Origin: Eublepharis macularius
Taxonomy: Eukaryota; Chordata; Lepidosauria; Squamata; Eublepharidae
Assembly: GCF_028583425.1 (NCBI RefSeq)
Contig: NC_072791.1
Location: 32,371,368 to 32,435,367 of the forward strand
Reading direction: 5' to 3'
DNA: 64,000 nucleotides
Positions 60,846 to 64,000 of this stretch are shown one piece after another. The position numbers and the translations under genes were made by a program. The first letter of the stretch is position 1. The number at the start of each line of letters is the position of its first letter. The notes under the pieces are model-generated. The model worked only from the letters and a program-made list of their open reading frames with translations. It was not told the DNA's origin and did no database searches.

Positions 60846-62390
60846 CCCCTTGGCATCATTTATTGAGTCAAGCCATCTCATTTTAGATCTTGCTCTTTTC
60901 CTATTTCCTTCCACTTTTCCTGGCATTATTGACTTTTCCAGAGAATCTTGTCTTCTCATAATGCGACCAAAGTACAAAAGTCAATTTTGTCATTTTAGTT
61001 TCCAGGGAAAATTCAGGTTTGATTTGATCTAGATCCCACTTATTGGTCTTTTTGGCTGTCCATAGTATCCCAAAACTCTCCTCCAACACATTTCAAATAA
61101 ATCAATTTTTGGTTGATGATTGAGCCAATGAATAGAAAATCTTGAACAATTTCAGTTTCCTCATTGTCAACTTTAAAATTGTGTGATTCCTCAGTAGTCA
61201 TTACTTTTGTCTTGATGTTCCACTATAATCCTGCTTTGGCATTTTCTATTTTAACCATCAGTAGTTTCAAGTCTTCACTATTTTTTGCCAGTTATGTGGT
61301 GTCATCTGCATATCTCAAATTGTTAATGTTCCTCCCCCCAATTTTCACTCCACCTTCTTCTAGATCTAATCCAACTTTCCTTATGATATACTCTGCATAC
61401 AGGTTGAACAGGTAGGGTAGATAATATGCATCCTTGTCTGACACCTTTGCCAATTGGAAATCATTGTTTCCCCATATTCTGTCCTACCAATAGCCTCTTG
61501 TCCAGAGTACAGGCTGCACATCGAAACAATCAGATGTGGTGGCACCCCATTTCTTTTAATACTATCCATAGCTTTTCATGATCCACACCGTTAAAAGCTT
61601 TGCTTTAATCTATAAAACATAGGCTGATTTTCTTCTGAGATTCCCTGGTAAGTCACATTAGTCATTATAAATTTGCAATGTGATCTTTAGTGCCTCTTCC
61701 TTTTCTGAATCCAGCTTGAACATCTGGCATTTCTCACTCCATATATGGCAAAAGTCTTTGCTATAGAATTTTGAGCGTCACATTGCCTGCACGAGAAATT
61801 AACACAGTAGTCCAATAGTTGCTGCCCTCTTTGACATCCCTTTTTTTGGGGAATTAGAACATAGACTGAGTGTTTCCAGTCTGTGGGCCATTGTTTTGTT
61901 TTCCATATTTGTTTACAGATTCTTGTTAAGATTTTGATGGACTCCATTTCTGTAGCTCTATTGGTATTCCATCTACTCCAGGTGCTTTGTTTCTCCCAGC
62001 TGCTTTGAGTGCAGCTTTTACTTCACTTTCTAAGATTTGGTGTAGTGGTTAAGAGTGAGGGACTCTAATTTGGAGAGCCGGGTTTGATTCTCCACTCCTC
62101 CACTTGAAGCCAGCTGGGTGACCCTGGGCTAGTCACAGCTCTCTTGAGCTCTTTCAGCCCCACCCACCTCACAGGGTGTTTGTGGTGGGGATAATAACAT
62201 ACTTTGTAAACCGCTCTGAGTGGGCATTAAGTTGTCCTGAAGGGTGGTATATAAATCTAATGTTGTTGTTATTGTTATCATCAGAATTATCTTTATTTCT
62301 GGTTCTTCAGCAAAAGATCCTTCATCGATGGTATCTGTCATCCTTCCATCTCTTCTGTACAGTTCTTCTTTTTCCAATAGTTTTTTGAAA
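60846..62390 (-). mobile_element. BovB/RTE LINE, second partial copy, split by a SINE
   Basis: Minus-strand segments match the copy at 13105-15610: RMTDTIDEGSFAEEPEI (62290-62345), MESIKILTRICKQIWKTKQW (61890-61947), VPPHLIVSMCSLYSGQEA (61480-61545), FGRIMRRQDSLEKSIMPGK (60920-60975) and MRWLDSIN near 60880. It is more decayed than the first copy, with many frameshifts, and lacks both ends. It abuts Penelope-like sequence on the left. Confidence 0.88.
62039..62290 (+). repeat. tRNA-derived SINE inserted in the BovB copy
   Basis: Head GTGTAGTGGTTAAGAGTGAG, B-box GGGTTTGATTCTCC, core GAAGCCAGCTGGGTGACCCT, tail GTAAACCGCTCTGAGTGGGC, then GGTGGTATATAAATC. It interrupts the LINE between the CTAAGATTT and TTTCTGGTTCTTCAGC parts that are contiguous in the other BovB copy, so it is younger than the LINE. 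Confidence 0.9.
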
Positions 62391-62780
62391 TAACAGTATA
62401 TGGTGACATTCCCTGTCTGAAATTACAAAAGTTAAGCAAAGTTCACTTTTGTTGTTCTAGAAGATATCCTGTGCTTTCAAATCCCTGATCAGTTAACTTG
62501 CCTTTTTAAAAAATGGATCTTGTTTTGAAGTGCCTCCCTTTTGTAACACTCATCCTTCATTTCTGTCATGCCTAAAATTGACCTGATGCTGGAATCAATC
62601 CCATTGGTCCTCAAGCAATTTGGACCCATTTTATTCTTGCCAGAAGAAATTCAACAGACGGAATTGCAGTGATAAAACTTCTCTTGCAGAATTTCTTCCT
62701 CTGGGTCCTAAAGATCATGCAGCTATATAACTTGTTCTAGAAAGTATTATTCCTACGTACACAAACACAGAAAATTAAAG
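62391..62780. other. Intergenic upstream of ATXN3, nothing recognised
   Basis: No assigned repeat. The GC content rises from about 62790 onward. Confidence 0.45.
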
Positions 62781-62789
62781 TTACACAGG

Positions 62790-63144
62790 AAAACAGGGGA
62801 CGCCGCGGTGTGGAAGGCCGGAGAGGCCCTCCCATACAGCGCAGACAGAAACGCAGCACTTGCCACATTCCCTGCTGCTTTCCGTTTCGGGGGTAAAAGG
62901 GAGAGGGAGGATGAGATGGAGAAGTCTAACGAAAACCGGAGGTGAGGGTTGTACGAAGCGCTTAGAATTTTATCTCTAGGCGCGTCTTCGGACGTCACAG
63001 AAAGAGGCGGGGGAACGAAGCGCCACCTGACAAAGCGGTAGCCACGGTGATTGGTTGCGGCGGGTCATGAAGCGGAGAAGGCTTTGATTGGCTGAGTTGC
63101 GGTCATGTGGCGCGGAGGCTGCGGGCAGTGGGAGACAAATAAAC
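62790..63144 (+). promoter_or_regulatory. ATXN3: ATXN3 CpG-island promoter with two inverted CCAAT boxes
   Basis: The CpG-rich block contains GATTGG at 63049-63054 and 63086-63091 (NF-Y sites, 37 bases apart), GGAGGCTGCGGGCAGTGG near the start, and a CATGTG E-box at 63104-63109. No TATA box lies at the expected distance. The CpG island continues to about 63400 in intron 1. Confidence 0.75.
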
Positions 63145-63168
63145 ATGGAGGCCATCTTCCACGAGAGG
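63145..63168 (+). CDS. ATXN3: ATXN3 exon 1 coding part (ataxin-3, 8 codons)
   Basis: Ataxin-3 is a Josephin-domain deubiquitinase that trims ubiquitin chains on proteins bound for the proteasome. The ATG at 63145 opens MEAIFHER, followed by a donor AGG|GTGAGC. Human ATXN3 starts MESIFHEK with an intron at the same codon boundary, before QEGSLCAQHC (which holds the catalytic cysteine). The rest of the gene, including the polyglutamine region, lies beyond the window. The tiny exon would be unconvincing alone; the exact splice position, CpG promoter and position next to NDUFB1 make it strong. Confidence 0.93.
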
Positions 63169-64000
63169 GTGAGCGAGTGTCTCGGAGGCTGCCGGTGTAG
63201 CGAGGTGGAGCTGGGCACAGGCAAGCCGTCCAAGCACTGTCTCGCCTGCTTGAGAGTCGAAGGAGGCGGGAGAGACGGATGCAAGGATGGGAGGAGAAGG
63301 AAGCTGGGCGGTCCACTCCCTTCGGGCTCCTCTGTCAGCTTAGGCGTAGCGCTTAGAAGGCCGTCTCGGGAGTGGCGGGGGCTGGGTAGTTAAATAGGAA
63401 GTCCTGTTTCCACACGACACGGAATTGCGCAGTTTGCTGCTGCTCGATGTGGAAGTAGCTACTGGGACTCGATCAAATTTGGCTCTTGGCCTCGGTTGCT
63501 AAGTAGTAAGCCTCCATGTACAGAGGCAGTATACCTACAAATACCCGGTGTTGTGGGAAAACAGGAATCGAGGGCGGTTGCCTTCACGTCTTGTTTGTGG
63601 GCTTCCTGGAAGCACTTGGCTGGCCACTGTTGGAGACAGGAGATTGGATTAAATGGTCATCTGGTTCATGAGGTGGTTCTTATGGATCTAATTTTTCTTC
63701 TAAACCTATATTCCTACAATGAGGCTATCGAAGGAGTTAGATATTGTTTGAGGATAGTAAAGCGTTAACTTATAGGAAAAAGAGGTTATGTGCAGATGTG
63801 ACTTATGACAATAACATTTTTCTTTGTGGTAGTATGCTCATGATAATTTAATTTAGCCTAGTTATTTCTTCCAGAACTCTTTTTAAAGTATGCACATGTT
63901 GAAATCTGGCTGGTGCAAGGAATTCTTCCTCCCTGCCGCCCCCCCCCCGCATTCTTCTAGTGTATAATTGGGGGCCTTCTAGCTACAAATAGGTAGTGAA
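63169..64000 (+). other. ATXN3: ATXN3 intron 1 (start)
   Basis: CpG-rich up to about 63400, then AT-richer. 63600-63690 carries a CR1 3' UTR fragment (TGGCTGGCCACTGTTGGAGA, then GGTTCTTATG). A C-run lies near 63939-63948. Confidence 0.7.

Overview
This is vertebrate genomic DNA, most likely from a squamate reptile (lizard, possibly gecko-like). Host genes have short exons with GT-AG splice sites in long AT-rich introns. The repeats are those expected of squamates: BovB/RTE, L2 and CR1 LINEs, tRNA- and 5S-rRNA-derived SINEs, hAT MITEs, Penelope-like foldback elements, a DIRS fragment and a solo LTR. There is no bacterial gene system, operon or CRISPR array. || Genes: three host genes lie in the right half, in an order that matches human 14q32.12 (ATXN3, NDUFB1, CPSF2). 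CPSF2 is on the minus strand. All 14 coding exons (31952-50093) can be read with consistent phases and give a 783-residue protein. A non-coding first exon lies near 54122-54260. NDUFB1 is on the plus strand and head-to-head with CPSF2 across a shared CpG-containing promoter (about 54.1-54.6 kb). Its two coding exons (57249-57393 and 58368-58404) give 58 residues. ATXN3 is on the plus strand; only its promoter, exon 1 (8 codons, 63145-63168) and the start of intron 1 are inside the window. || Left half (1-31 kb): intergenic DNA beyond the CPSF2 3' end, where I see no functional gene. It holds a chimeric processed pseudogene (a class-I myosin piece joined to an RNF126 piece, 2.1-2.6 kb), LINE fragments, a BovB LINE split by a hAT MITE with a clean 8-bp target duplication, an L2 LINE split by a GC-rich hAT MITE, a second inverted copy of the first hAT family, and Penelope-like foldbacks flanked by 11-13 bp target duplications. 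The 20.3-24.3 kb stretch is poor in recognisable repeats. || The introns of CPSF2 carry a 5S-derived SINE, tRNA SINEs, a DIRS-like fossil, a solo LTR, a CR1 3' end and a reverse-transcriptase fragment. A second BovB copy, split by a SINE, lies between NDUFB1 and ATXN3. || The genes act in separate processes: pre-mRNA 3'-end processing (CPSF2), respiratory complex I (NDUFB1) and deubiquitination (ATXN3). Their linkage looks like conserved synteny plus one shared promoter, not a functional cluster. Family assignments rest on remembered protein and repeat sequences, since no search was run.
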